DNA of 36,613 nucleotides, taken from Kiritimatiellota bacterium (GTDB lineage Bacteria; Verrucomicrobiota; Kiritimatiellia; CAIQIC01). The notes beneath the pieces are model-generated. The model made no database searches, was not told the DNA's origin, and saw only the letters and a list, made by a program, of their open reading frames with translations. Below, piece after piece: positions 18,377-26,684 of the stretch (positions are counted from its first letter, which is position 1; every line of letters starts with the position of its first letter). The translations under genes were made by a program, and so were the position numbers. Where the stretch lies: the NCBI GenBank assembly GCA_026398385.1, contig JAPLSZ010000301.1:1-36613 (forward strand). The letters run 5' to 3'.

Positions 18377-19027
18377 TTACGCTGGGTGGAGCTGACCATG
18401 ACGGACGCCTGGGGCGCGACATGGCCCCGGATTTCGCGCGCCGCCGCCCTGGTTCCATTTCGGCTGCCAGCCGTTGTCATTCTCGTTGGGGTTGCGTACG
18501 ATGCATTTGGCGACGAGTTCGACCATCTTCTTGTAGTTCGGATCGTCCTTGCTGTGCCAGGCGGGCAACCGCCCCCAGCCGCCGGCCGCGACGGCCAGCG
18601 GCGCCATCAGGATCCGGCTCTCATCAGGCTGGCCGACGTTCACCAGCGCGCACTTCGGACTGTCCTTGATCAACAGGGGCATGGCAACCGGCTTGCCGAA
18701 ATCCACCTCCCATGTCGGATCGGTGACATTTTCGGCGCTGTGGGTGATCGAGTTGTTTTCCCACATGCCATTGGTGTTGCCGTCCACGGCGCGTTGGGCG
18801 TCGGCGCCGAACCCCGTGCTGTTTTGGACCGTGGGCTTCTTCAAGGCCACCTTGGTTGCGCCGCTGAATACCTGGACCTCGGCAAGCGACAGGTTTTTCC
18901 CGTTGCCCGGCAACTGGACTTGGACATAGCGCCCCTCGACCGCCGGCGGCGCTTGCGCCACGGCCGGCCGCGCCGAGCCCATCCCGAGCGCCGACATGAC
19001 CAGCACGGCGATGATGGATTTATGCAT
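18377..19027 (-). CDS. Chimeric protein: F5/8-type (discoidin-like) N-terminus joined to a cytochrome/HzsA-type C-terminal segment
   Basis: VEGRYVQVQLPGNGKNLSLAEVQVFSG...AVDGNTNG...DPTWEVDFGKPVAM followed abruptly by PLLIKDSPKCALVNVGQPDESRILMAPLAVAAGGWG...DDPNYKKMVELV. Confidence 0.6.
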   Translation of the reverse strand: MHKSIIAVLVMSALGMGSARPAVAQAPPAVEGRYVQVQLPGNGKNLSLAEVQVFSGATKVALKKPTVQNSTGFGADAQRAVDGNTNGMWENNSITHSAENVTDPTWEVDFGKPVAMPLLIKDSPKCALVNVGQPDESRILMAPLAVAAGGWGRLPAWHSKDDPNYKKMVELVAKCIVRNPNENDNGWQPKWNQGGGARNPGPCRAPGVRHGQLHPA

Positions 19028-19120
19028 TGTTCGAAGTCCGATGGTACCTTGTTTTCTCACCGGATAAAGCCCCTTTTCCGTAATGGGTCAGTTCCGGGGT
19101 GGTCTTTGTCGGGAAGGCAC

Positions 19121-19197
19121 GGCTCGCGTGGACGCTCGCCCTCCAGATCCGCTGTCAACGCCATTGTCGCCGATGGAGGGCGAGACTCCGGCGAGCC
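19121..19197. repeat. Inverted-repeat (MITE/REP-like) element
   Basis: Arms ggctcgcgtggacgctcgccctcca and tggagggcgagactccggcgagcc are imperfect inverted repeats around a ~28-bp centre. Confidence 0.75.
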
Positions 19198-19200
19198 GCA

Positions 19201-19407
19201 CCGCCGCTGCGGAGGACAGGAAGCAGGACGCCAGGAAGGAATGCAGCGGCGTTCGTCATCATAGCCTCAACGTGTTTCATTTTTTCCATGGAACGTCTGA
19301 TGGGCGTTTGGAGTGCTCCGGTGTTTTCGCGGGTGATCAGGCGGCATCTCTTACTGAGCGGTCATTACTATGACATCTTTCCTGCGTTCCGCGGGAGTGA
19401 CCTTCAG
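19201..19407 (-). repeat. Near-identical repeat copy 1: leader stub, intergenic, and 3' end of DUF5703 gene 1
   Basis: About 3 differences in 207 bp relative to 23143-23348; contains ATG at 19289 (MEKMKHVEAMMTNAAAFLPGV...). Confidence 0.95.
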
Positions 19408-21705
19408 ATGCTCCAGGCTGCCCGCCCGGTAGACGCCTTCGACCACGGTGTTCTGCGGTGCGTGCAGTTTGAAAGAGACGTTCCACGACTTGGGCCAGGC
19501 GGGCAGCAGATAGATCTTGCCGCCACGTGCCGCGCCGGAACCGGCCGGCGCAGGGGGATCGTATTGGAGCAGCATGTACTGCAGCGTGGTGAGGATGTTG
19601 TTGCCGTGGTCCTGGTCGGGGATCCAATCGAAGTTCGGACCCCACATCACGGGGAAGCGATACGCGCCGTTGATCTGCGCGGCGCGCGCGGCGACCAGCC
19701 GGCCCGCTTCGTCGCCGAGGCCGAGGCACGCGGCCTGAATGCTGTCCTGGCACCAGCCGCGATTGTGGCGGTTGACGCGTTTTTCATACGTCGCGCGGGC
19801 CATGGCGAGATCCGGCCGGCCGACTCCATACAGGCGGAAGGGAAACACCGCGTACAATTCGGGGTTCTCGGAATTGGAAGCACCGGAATACTTGTCGGCC
19901 GGGCGTAGCAGTTTCGTCCCGCCCACGTCGGCGACCGGCACCGGCGGCAGTTCCCGCAGGATCCGGGTCCAGCGGGCGCGCTGGTCCACGGTGGTGAGGC
20001 TGTTCGGCATGGTCAGCAAACGCGGCAGCAGGCAGCGCAGGCCCGCGATCTCCGGCATCGGATTGACCGCGCTGTGGAAGGTTTCCAGCGACTGCGCGGG
20101 ATCGAAGACGATCTTCCCGTGGACATCGCGTTTGGGCCAATACCGGTCGAGGAATGCGATCAACGGATCGGCCAGGGGCACAAGCGTGTTGCGGGCGAAT
20201 TCCTGATCCTGCGTGAAGTCGTAGCGGTCGAGCATCACGGCAATGAGTTCCAGGCTGCCGTTCCATTCGCGTTTGATGTAACTGTTGGCCAATTCCGGCG
20301 CGGTGTTGCCCCAACCGTAGTCGTTGTTGTTCGGCAGGCCCCAGAAATACATGGTTTCCGGAAACACCGCGGCGTTCTCGAATTTGTAGTAGGCAGCCAC
20401 CCGCGCCTTGCTGAGCGGGATGGCGTCGAGATACATCCGGAACCACGGGTCCAGCATCTCGAAATCGCCGCCGGCCAGCATGGGCCAATACGCCAGCCGC
20501 GTGTTCTGGAACCAGTAGTTGCCGCCCCACTGCCGCCAGTCGGGATCGCCGGCCGGCGTCTCCGGCGACGCCCCCGGGGTCGCCTCCACGGTGAAGATCG
20601 AGCCGTTGAACTTGATCGGCGAGCCCCCGCGGCCGGAGCAGGCGTCCATGAAGCGCTGCAGAACATAGCCGCGCGTGAGCATTGCGCTGCCATCGACGAA
20701 GACCCAACTCCGGTTCCAGAACCCTTGCCACCAAGCCGCGGTACTGCGTCGCGCCGGTTCGAAACCAGGCTTCAGGGCCTTGCTTTCGACGCTATCAAGA
20801 TGCTTCAGCCAGATTTCCTGGGTATCCGCTCTTTCCGCCAGCACGCATACGGAGAGTTGATGCCGTTTGGCCGGGGCCGCGGACTTGAGCGCCAGCGCGC
20901 CCTCCGCCACCATGCCTTCGCCGCGCAGGCTGGCGCCGAAGGTGCGGTTCAGAAGCGGGTCCGTGAACTTGTCCCGCAAGCTTTGGAGATTCTGGTTGCG
21001 CAGGCATTCCAGATACAGCGAGCGCGTGTTGCGGTGGTACCAGACCACCCGCGGCACGACCGAGGTCGCCACGACATCCGGCAGCACCACGGGCTTGAAG
21101 GGTTGACCGCTCAGACCGCCACCGGAGTGAGGGTCATCCTGCGGACCGAACGGGCGTTCACGCTTCCGCCATAGTTCCACCGCCGCACGACAGCGCACCG
21201 GGATCCCGGCTTCCGCGTCCACGCGCACGACCGGCTGATCCGCATCCACCCAGAGGCGAAGCAAGAAGTTATCCGTGATCAGCGAGCGGTTATCAGGGGT
21301 TGATGGCTGGGTATTGCCGCCCGGCGCTTGATTCCTGTTTGCCGACAACTTCCCGCGAATCTCAATCACACCGTCGCGCAACAGGAGCGACTGCTCGAAC
21401 GTGGACGCCGCCGCCAGCGGTGGATCGAACTGCACGCGGACCCGGCCGATCTTGCATACTCGGCCGTTCTCGTCCCAGGCGTCGGTCTTGCTGATATAGA
21501 AGACGAGGTCGCCGGACGGTTCAACCCAGGCGTTGATTCCAAGGTCGCCATTCCCTAGCGGCATGGATCCGTGCGCGTTCTGGCTCGGCGAAGTCCAGAC
21601 GACATTGCAGCGGTCGAGGTTCGTCAACGGATCAACCGCCGGCGCCCCGGCCAAAACCTGGCCGCCGCCCAGCAGCGCCAGTCCTAACATCAGTTGCTTG
21701 TTCAT
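19351..21705 (-). CDS. DUF5703-domain, GH95-like (alpha/alpha)6 secreted protein, copy 1
   Basis: VVWTSPSQNAHGSMPLGNGDLGINAWVEPSGDLVFYISKTDAWDENGR, GRGGSPIKFNGSIFTVE, QWGGNYWFQNTRLAYWPML, MWGPNFDWIPDQDHGNNILTTLQYML. Confidence 0.85.
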   Translation of the reverse strand: MNKQLMLGLALLGGGQVLAGAPAVDPLTNLDRCNVVWTSPSQNAHGSMPLGNGDLGINAWVEPSGDLVFYISKTDAWDENGRVCKIGRVRVQFDPPLAAASTFEQSLLLRDGVIEIRGKLSANRNQAPGGNTQPSTPDNRSLITDNFLLRLWVDADQPVVRVDAEAGIPVRCRAAVELWRKRERPFGPQDDPHSGGGLSGQPFKPVVLPDVVATSVVPRVVWYHRNTRSLYLECLRNQNLQSLRDKFTDPLLNRTFGASLRGEGMVAEGALALKSAAPAKRHQLSVCVLAERADTQEIWLKHLDSVESKALKPGFEPARRSTAAWWQGFWNRSWVFVDGSAMLTRGYVLQRFMDACSGRGGSPIKFNGSIFTVEATPGASPETPAGDPDWRQWGGNYWFQNTRLAYWPMLAGGDFEMLDPWFRMYLDAIPLSKARVAAYYKFENAAVFPETMYFWGLPNNNDYGWGNTAPELANSYIKREWNGSLELIAVMLDRYDFTQDQEFARNTLVPLADPLIAFLDRYWPKRDVHGKIVFDPAQSLETFHSAVNPMPEIAGLRCLLPRLLTMPNSLTTVDQRARWTRILRELPPVPVADVGGTKLLRPADKYSGASNSENPELYAVFPFRLYGVGRPDLAMARATYEKRVNRHNRGWCQDSIQAACLGLGDEAGRLVAARAAQINGAYRFPVMWGPNFDWIPDQDHGNNILTTLQYMLLQYDPPAPAGSGAARGGKIYLLPAWPKSWNVSFKLHAPQNTVVEGVYRAGSLEHLKVTPAERRKDVIVMTAQ

Positions 21706-21723
21706 GGCATATGCTCCCGCGTT
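21645..21723 (-). repeat. Leader cassette B, copy 2 (DUF5703 gene 1 start)
   Basis: MNKQLMLGLALLGGGQVLAG; see copy 1. Confidence 0.88.
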
Positions 21724-21744
21724 GCATAGGGTTGGTTATTACGG

Positions 21745-22014
21745 CTACAGCGACCACGGCTCACGCATGGCCCGGCGCAGCATGCGCTGGGCGGTTTCGT
21801 CTCCCACAATCGTTTCCCGCTGGGCATCCCACCGGATGGTCCGGCCGGTGCGCACCGCGATGTCGCCCAAGTGCGTCATGAGGTCGGATTGCACCGCCGA
21901 GGCGATGTCGCTCGCCGGGGTTTTGCGGGCCAGGACGCACTCGAGGAAGTTGCGGTACGCCGTGCAGCCCTTGTAGCTGCCCGCACTGCGGGCTTGGGCG
22001 TAGTGGTTGTTCAT
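21745..22014 (-). pseudogene. C-terminal fragment of a GFO/IDH/MocA-type oxidoreductase
   Basis: SYKGCTAYRNFLECVLARKTPASDIASAVQSDLMTHLGDIAVRTGRTIRWDAQRETIVGDETAQRMLRRAMREPWSL is the typical family C-terminus; Rossmann N-terminus missing. ATG at 22014 overlaps the ThuA stop (ATGA). Confidence 0.75.
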
Positions 22015-22811
22015 TCCGGCAGCCGCCCCTTCGCGGTCGCCGTCACGGCATCGGAGTCCGAGGCCACCTGGCCCGTGGCGGCCCATTCGACCCCGCGGAT
22101 CAGCAGCTTCCGGAAGCCCGCATGGTCCATCGTTTTCCCATCGTGGCCCAGCACCAGGTTGAAGCAGCGGCCCTTGCCGAACTCGGTCACCATGACCACC
22201 GGTTCCGCCTGTCCGCTGCCGCCCCGCTCCTTGCTGGAAAAGGCGGTGGCCAGCACTTTTTTCTCCGGCTGGGCGGCCATGCGGTGCCAGAGTTCGTCCC
22301 TGATGACGAACGGCGCGAGACCCCTGGTGACCGGGTGCCCGGCGTCGGTGAATTTGACTTCGAACGCGTGGATCGCCCCGTGCCCGGTCTGCGGGCCCCA
22401 GGTCGCGCCGATGAGCTTGTGGAATTCGGTCCAGTCGGGGAACATCGTGCCGCCGGCATGGACGACCACGAACCCGTGCCCGCCGCGGACAAACTCCAGG
22501 AAAGCCTTGCGCGTCGGCTCCGGCCATTCCTTCACGCCGCCGCCCCCGTAGGTGTTCCAATTGCTCAGGAGGCAATCGTACTTGGCGAATGTCGCGGCCG
22601 TGCATTGCTCGGGATGCGCGGTCACGTCCACGGTGCAGCGGCCCGAAGCGGTCAGGATGTTCTTCAGCACCGGCGTGGTTTCCGCCCAGCCGTGGTTGTT
22701 CTGCCCGCTGAAAACCAGCACGCGGACGGGTGCGGCCGGAGCGGGCGTGGCGGCGAGGAGCGCCGCCAGGCAGGCGCCGGGGAGGGTGGCGTTGCGGAGT
22801 TGAACAGGCAT
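22011..22811 (-). CDS. ThuA-like domain secreted protein
   Basis: VRVLVFSGQNNHGWAETTPVLKNIL, YDCLLSNWNTYGG, GGHGFVVVHAGGTMFPDWTEFHKLIGATW, GKGRCFNLVLGHDGKTM. Confidence 0.85.
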   Translation of the reverse strand: MPVQLRNATLPGACLAALLAATPAPAAPVRVLVFSGQNNHGWAETTPVLKNILTASGRCTVDVTAHPEQCTAATFAKYDCLLSNWNTYGGGGVKEWPEPTRKAFLEFVRGGHGFVVVHAGGTMFPDWTEFHKLIGATWGPQTGHGAIHAFEVKFTDAGHPVTRGLAPFVIRDELWHRMAAQPEKKVLATAFSSKERGGSGQAEPVVMVTEFGKGRCFNLVLGHDGKTMDHAGFRKLLIRGVEWAATGQVASDSDAVTATAKGRLPE

Positions 22812-22849
22812 CTTATGGTCCTTTCGATTTCGCTTTGAATGCGGTTAGT

Positions 22850-23142
22850 TATTCGGGCGTGTGCAGCTTCACTTCCTGCAGGCATCACGCATAGCTGTTG
22901 TGGGACGGGTTCTTCTTGAAACGCATGCCCGTAAGATCCGCGGATTGCGCGAACGGGCTCAGGGCACTGTAGGCCTTGGAGGCGTCGCCATTGTTCCCCC
23001 GGCTCAAATCCGGGCATTGCTTGCCTTCGGCTTTGCTCCGGGTGTGACACCCGACGCAGTTCTTATCCAGGACCGGTTGCACGAGGATGGTATAGCTGAA
23101 GGGTTTCGATCCCGCAACGTCAGGCTTCAACTCCGCAGGCGA
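22850..23142 (-). pseudogene. Mosaic pseudogene assembled from ends of the beta-propeller gene (29529-30725) and the HzsA-like gene (30754-33624)
   Basis: LKPDVAGSKPFSYTILVQPVLDKNCVGCHTRSKAEGKQCPDLSRGNNGDASKAYSALSPFA + QSADLTGMRF + KKNPSHNSYA*CLQEVKL; the three parts match separate regions of 29540-31190. Confidence 0.85.
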
Positions 23143-23348
23143 CCGCCGCTGCGGAGGACAGGAACAGGACGCCAGGAAGGAATGCAGCGGCGCTCGTCAT
23201 CATAGCCTCAACGTGTTTCATCTTTTCCATGGAACGTCTGATGGGCGTTTGGAGTGCTCCGGTGTTTTCGCGGGTGATCAGGCGGCATCTCTTACTGAGC
23301 GGTCATTACTATGACATCTTTCCTGCGTTCCGCGGGAGTGACCTTCAG
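23143..23348 (-). repeat. Near-identical repeat copy 2: leader stub, intergenic, and 3' end of DUF5703 gene 2
   Basis: See copy 1; both DUF5703 proteins end ELKVTPAERRKDVIVMTAQ / HLKVTPAERRKDVIVMTAQ. Confidence 0.95.
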
Positions 23349-25559
23349 CTCAACGAGGCGGCCGTTGCCGACGCGGCCCTGCACCACGGTCCCGTACGGG
23401 GCGTGGAGCTTGAAATCGGCATCCCATTCTTTCGGCCAGGCAGGCAGCAGCCGGATCACCTTTCCGTCGCACTGCATCAGCATGCGTTGCAGCGCGATCA
23501 TCGTTACGGAACCGTGGTCCTGGTCCGGGATCCAGTCGAAGTTGGGCCCCCAGAACGCAGGAAACCGGCTCCCCGCGTGTTTCCCTTTCGCGTTTTGCAC
23601 CACATATTTCTTGGCTTCGCCGGACAGTCCCAGCAGGGCCGCCTGGATCGGGTCCTGCGTCCAGCCGCCGGTGCGCTTGACCGCCCGCCGGCGCCACGTC
23701 TCCAGCGCCACCTCCAGGTCCGGCTTGCCGAGGCCGTAGGCGCGGTACGGGAACACCGCGTACAGTTCCGGATTCTCCGAGTTCTTCTTGTCCGAGTACA
23801 CGCGCGCCGGCTCGATCCATTTCTTGCCGTCTTTTTCCCCGAACGGGGTCGGGGGCAGTTCCGACCGGAACCGCTGCCAGCGCTGCCGCTGCTCATCGCC
23901 GGTCAGCTTCCCGGGCAGGTCGAGCAGCCCGGTCAATACGGTTTGCAGCCCCACGATCACCGGCAGCGGATCCTCCGCCTTGTGCCAGGTCTCGAGGCTC
24001 ATCGCGGGAGAGAAATGGACTTTGCCCTCGGCGTTGCGTTTGTAGTACTTGTCATAAAACGTAACCACACCGTCGGCGATCGGCAGCAGCGTCGTCTTCA
24101 CGAAGGACTCGTCCCGCGTATGCCGGTAGTAGTCGAGCATCATCATGCTCAATTCAATACCGCTGTCCCAGTAATAGCGAATGTAGGGATTCGTGGTATG
24201 CACCCCCTTGTTGCCCCAACCGAAATCGGTGTTGCCGTACGTGCCCCAGAAATACATCGTCTCCGAACAGAAGATGCCGTCATGGTCGTAGTACTTTCGC
24301 GTGCGGTCCTTGAGCAGCGGCAGGTCGTCGCGGTACATTCTCCAAAACGGCTCCATCTGATCGTAGTCGCCCGAATACAACATGGGCCAATAGGCCAGCC
24401 GCGTATTCTGGAACCAGTAGTTGCCGCCCCAGCGCCGGTAGTCCGCGTCCCACATTCCCCTGTCATTGGCCGCCACGGTAAACAGAGAGCCGTTGAACTT
24501 GATCGGGTGCTTTCCACGCCCCGCGCAGGCCTGCATCCAGCGCTGCAGCGCGTAGGCGCGCGAGACGATCTCGGCCTCGGGCGTCCCCGTGGCGTGGATA
24601 TGGCTGCGCGACCAGAACTCCGCCCAGTACGCTTCGTGTCCTTGCCGGGTCTCTTGCAGGGATTTCTTCTCCACGGCGGCGCGCTGTTTGGCGATCTGCG
24701 CGAGCCACTCCGCCGCCGTGTCGGTCTGCGCCGTCAGGGCGTGGATGCGAATGTTCACGTTCTTCGCGGGCTTTGTCGTCACCAGCGTCTTGTCGTCTTT
24801 TGCGATCAGGCCCTCCCCGCTGAGCAGGCACCCGAAGGTCCGTTTCATCAGCGGATCGGGATACTTCTCCAGCAGATGGCCCAGGTGCTGATTCTCCAGC
24901 ACGATCCGGTAGCAGGACTCCTCGTTGCGATGGTACCAGCGCAACGAGGAGTTTTCGGCCGGCGCCACCGTGTCGGGCTCCACGAACACCGGTTCGGGGA
25001 TCCCCATCAAGGCGCGCGCCGAAACCATTTCATTTCCCTTGAGTTGCCGCCGCTGGGTGCGCCAGAGTTCAAGCAGGACCTCCGCCGTGAACGCTTCGGA
25101 CCCTTCGATCTGCACGTTCACGACCGGGTTATAGGCGTCGATCCAGAAAGACAGTGTCGAGTGGCGGGTGGCGAGTGTCGAGTGGATCCGGATCGTTCCC
25201 GATTCGAGGTCGAGTTCCTGTCTGAACGTGGCGCCGGGCAGGATGAACGGCTTGTCGAGACGGACCCGGACGCGGCCGAGTTTCAGCAGCCGCTCGTTGC
25301 CGCTCCAGGCGTCGCTCTTGGACAGGTAGAACACTAAATCACCGTTGGGCTCCATCCACACATTGGCAGCCAGGTCGCCGTTGCCGATCGGCATGGAACC
25401 GTTCTCGTCCTGGCTCGGGCTGTCCCAAACCAAGTTGTAAGACGCACCCGGGGCGGCCGTTGCCGGGGCGGCGCCGGCCAGGGCATAAACCAGGCCTAAC
25501 AGCCCGATACAACCAGCCATTTTGTTCATCAGGGTGTGGTAATACATGAGGATATGCAT
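23292..25559 (-). CDS. DUF5703-domain, GH95-like secreted protein, copy 2
   Basis: LVWDSPSQDENGSMPIGNGDLAANVWMEPNGDLVFYLSKSDAW, GRGKHPIKFNGSLFTV, RWGGNYWFQNTRLAYWPMLYSGD, FWGPNFDWIPDQDHG. Start 25559 (MHILMYYHTLMNKMAG) favoured by RBS gaaagg. Confidence 0.85.
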   Translation of the reverse strand: MHILMYYHTLMNKMAGCIGLLGLVYALAGAAPATAAPGASYNLVWDSPSQDENGSMPIGNGDLAANVWMEPNGDLVFYLSKSDAWSGNERLLKLGRVRVRLDKPFILPGATFRQELDLESGTIRIHSTLATRHSTLSFWIDAYNPVVNVQIEGSEAFTAEVLLELWRTQRRQLKGNEMVSARALMGIPEPVFVEPDTVAPAENSSLRWYHRNEESCYRIVLENQHLGHLLEKYPDPLMKRTFGCLLSGEGLIAKDDKTLVTTKPAKNVNIRIHALTAQTDTAAEWLAQIAKQRAAVEKKSLQETRQGHEAYWAEFWSRSHIHATGTPEAEIVSRAYALQRWMQACAGRGKHPIKFNGSLFTVAANDRGMWDADYRRWGGNYWFQNTRLAYWPMLYSGDYDQMEPFWRMYRDDLPLLKDRTRKYYDHDGIFCSETMYFWGTYGNTDFGWGNKGVHTTNPYIRYYWDSGIELSMMMLDYYRHTRDESFVKTTLLPIADGVVTFYDKYYKRNAEGKVHFSPAMSLETWHKAEDPLPVIVGLQTVLTGLLDLPGKLTGDEQRQRWQRFRSELPPTPFGEKDGKKWIEPARVYSDKKNSENPELYAVFPYRAYGLGKPDLEVALETWRRRAVKRTGGWTQDPIQAALLGLSGEAKKYVVQNAKGKHAGSRFPAFWGPNFDWIPDQDHGSVTMIALQRMLMQCDGKVIRLLPAWPKEWDADFKLHAPYGTVVQGRVGNGRLVELKVTPAERRKDVIVMTAQ

Positions 25560-25582
25560 GGTGTTACACCTTTCATTCTGAG

Positions 25583-26680
25583 TCACGAATCCGAGAGCGG
25601 AGCGACAACCACGGTCTGGTTGATTCGCGGGGCTGTTGCAGGCCAAACGAGCGGCGCGCCGGAGTTGGTTTCTGCGGTGACATGATATTCGAAGTCCTCC
25701 TGTGCCGGCGGCAGGGCGACCTCATAGACCGCGCGGCCGAGGTGCTTTGCCGGGACGGCCTGCCAGTCGCCGCGGCCAAGCGGGCGGAGATGCACGGTGA
25801 GCCGGCGGGCCAGCCCGAACGCGTCGCGGTACATCCCGGCGGTGCGGTTGAAAACCTCGTTGCAGTCGGCCGGGTCCTCGGGCCGCGGGAAGTACGGGGC
25901 CTGGACGTCCGGACCGTAAACGTCGGTGGGAAACAGGGACGCCGCGCCACCCGCATACTCCGAGGTCTTCGTCGGCGTCATGCCCCAGCCGGGACGCCGC
26001 GTGTTGGCGAAGAAGGCCGGGTAGCTGTATGTCACCTCGCACTGCTCGTCGCAGTCTTCCGGCAAGCCGATCCAAACGGTGGGCTCCGGTCCCGGGTAGC
26101 CGCCACCGCGTTCGGGATAGTTGTGCAGCCCGATGAAGTTCATCCTCAGCTTCGCCAGTTGCGCGGCGTAGGCTTTGTAGTCGTCCGCGTTCCACCAGTC
26201 CGGCCCCTCGAAGAAATCATGGAACGGCTGGATGCCACGCAACTCGAACAGCGGCTGGTGGGTCTCGTCAAGCGCCGGGATCGCCGGCGGGATTTGCCGG
26301 TCCGGGATGACATCGCCGTGCAGGTAGAACCGCACCCCGATCTTCTCCACGAAATGATAGGCCCCGTAGAGCACGGCCACGTCGCTGCCGCCGCTGATTG
26401 TGAGCGCGGCGCCATCGCCTTGCAGGCGGTATTGCTGCGGCCCGAGCCGCTTGTCCACGCGCAGGACAATACCCTTTCCCGCGTCGTTAATCGGCAGCAG
26501 TTCCCCGGTCCGCAGATAGATGTAACGGCGGAGTTCCTTCGCGGCGCGGTTGACGTTGGCCGGCGCGTCAGCCGGACGGATGATCGCCGCGGGGCGCTGC
26601 TCCGGCGCGGCGACGGCGCCGCCGGGGACGGTCCATCCGGCCAACAACGCGAACACGACTGGGGCAATGGATCGTTTCAT
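25583..26680 (-). CDS. Alpha-glucuronidase-like (GH67/GH115-type N-domain) protein with apparent loss of the central catalytic region
   Basis: AAKELRRYIYLRTGELLPI, LYGAYHFVEKIGVRFYLHGDVIPD, FELRGIQPFHDFFEGPDWWNADDYKAYAAQLAKLRMNFIGLHNYP; then MYRDAFGLARRL joins RPLGRGDWQAVPAKHLGRAVYEVALPPAQEDFEYHV...WPATAPRINQTVVV. Confidence 0.65.
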   Translation of the reverse strand: MKRSIAPVVFALLAGWTVPGGAVAAPEQRPAAIIRPADAPANVNRAAKELRRYIYLRTGELLPINDAGKGIVLRVDKRLGPQQYRLQGDGAALTISGGSDVAVLYGAYHFVEKIGVRFYLHGDVIPDRQIPPAIPALDETHQPLFELRGIQPFHDFFEGPDWWNADDYKAYAAQLAKLRMNFIGLHNYPERGGGYPGPEPTVWIGLPEDCDEQCEVTYSYPAFFANTRRPGWGMTPTKTSEYAGGAASLFPTDVYGPDVQAPYFPRPEDPADCNEVFNRTAGMYRDAFGLARRLTVHLRPLGRGDWQAVPAKHLGRAVYEVALPPAQEDFEYHVTAETNSGAPLVWPATAPRINQTVVVAPLSDS

Positions 26681-26684
26681 CGTT

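Noticed and set aside
9918-19088. 12-bp match tgacccattacg (about 9918) and cgtaatgggtca (about 19077) in opposite orientation
   Set aside because: Matches of this length are expected by chance in 36 kb; no supporting flanking similarity.
23229-25337. 702-aa plus-strand ORF opposite DUF5703 copy 2
   Set aside because: Antisense shadow of a clear coding gene.
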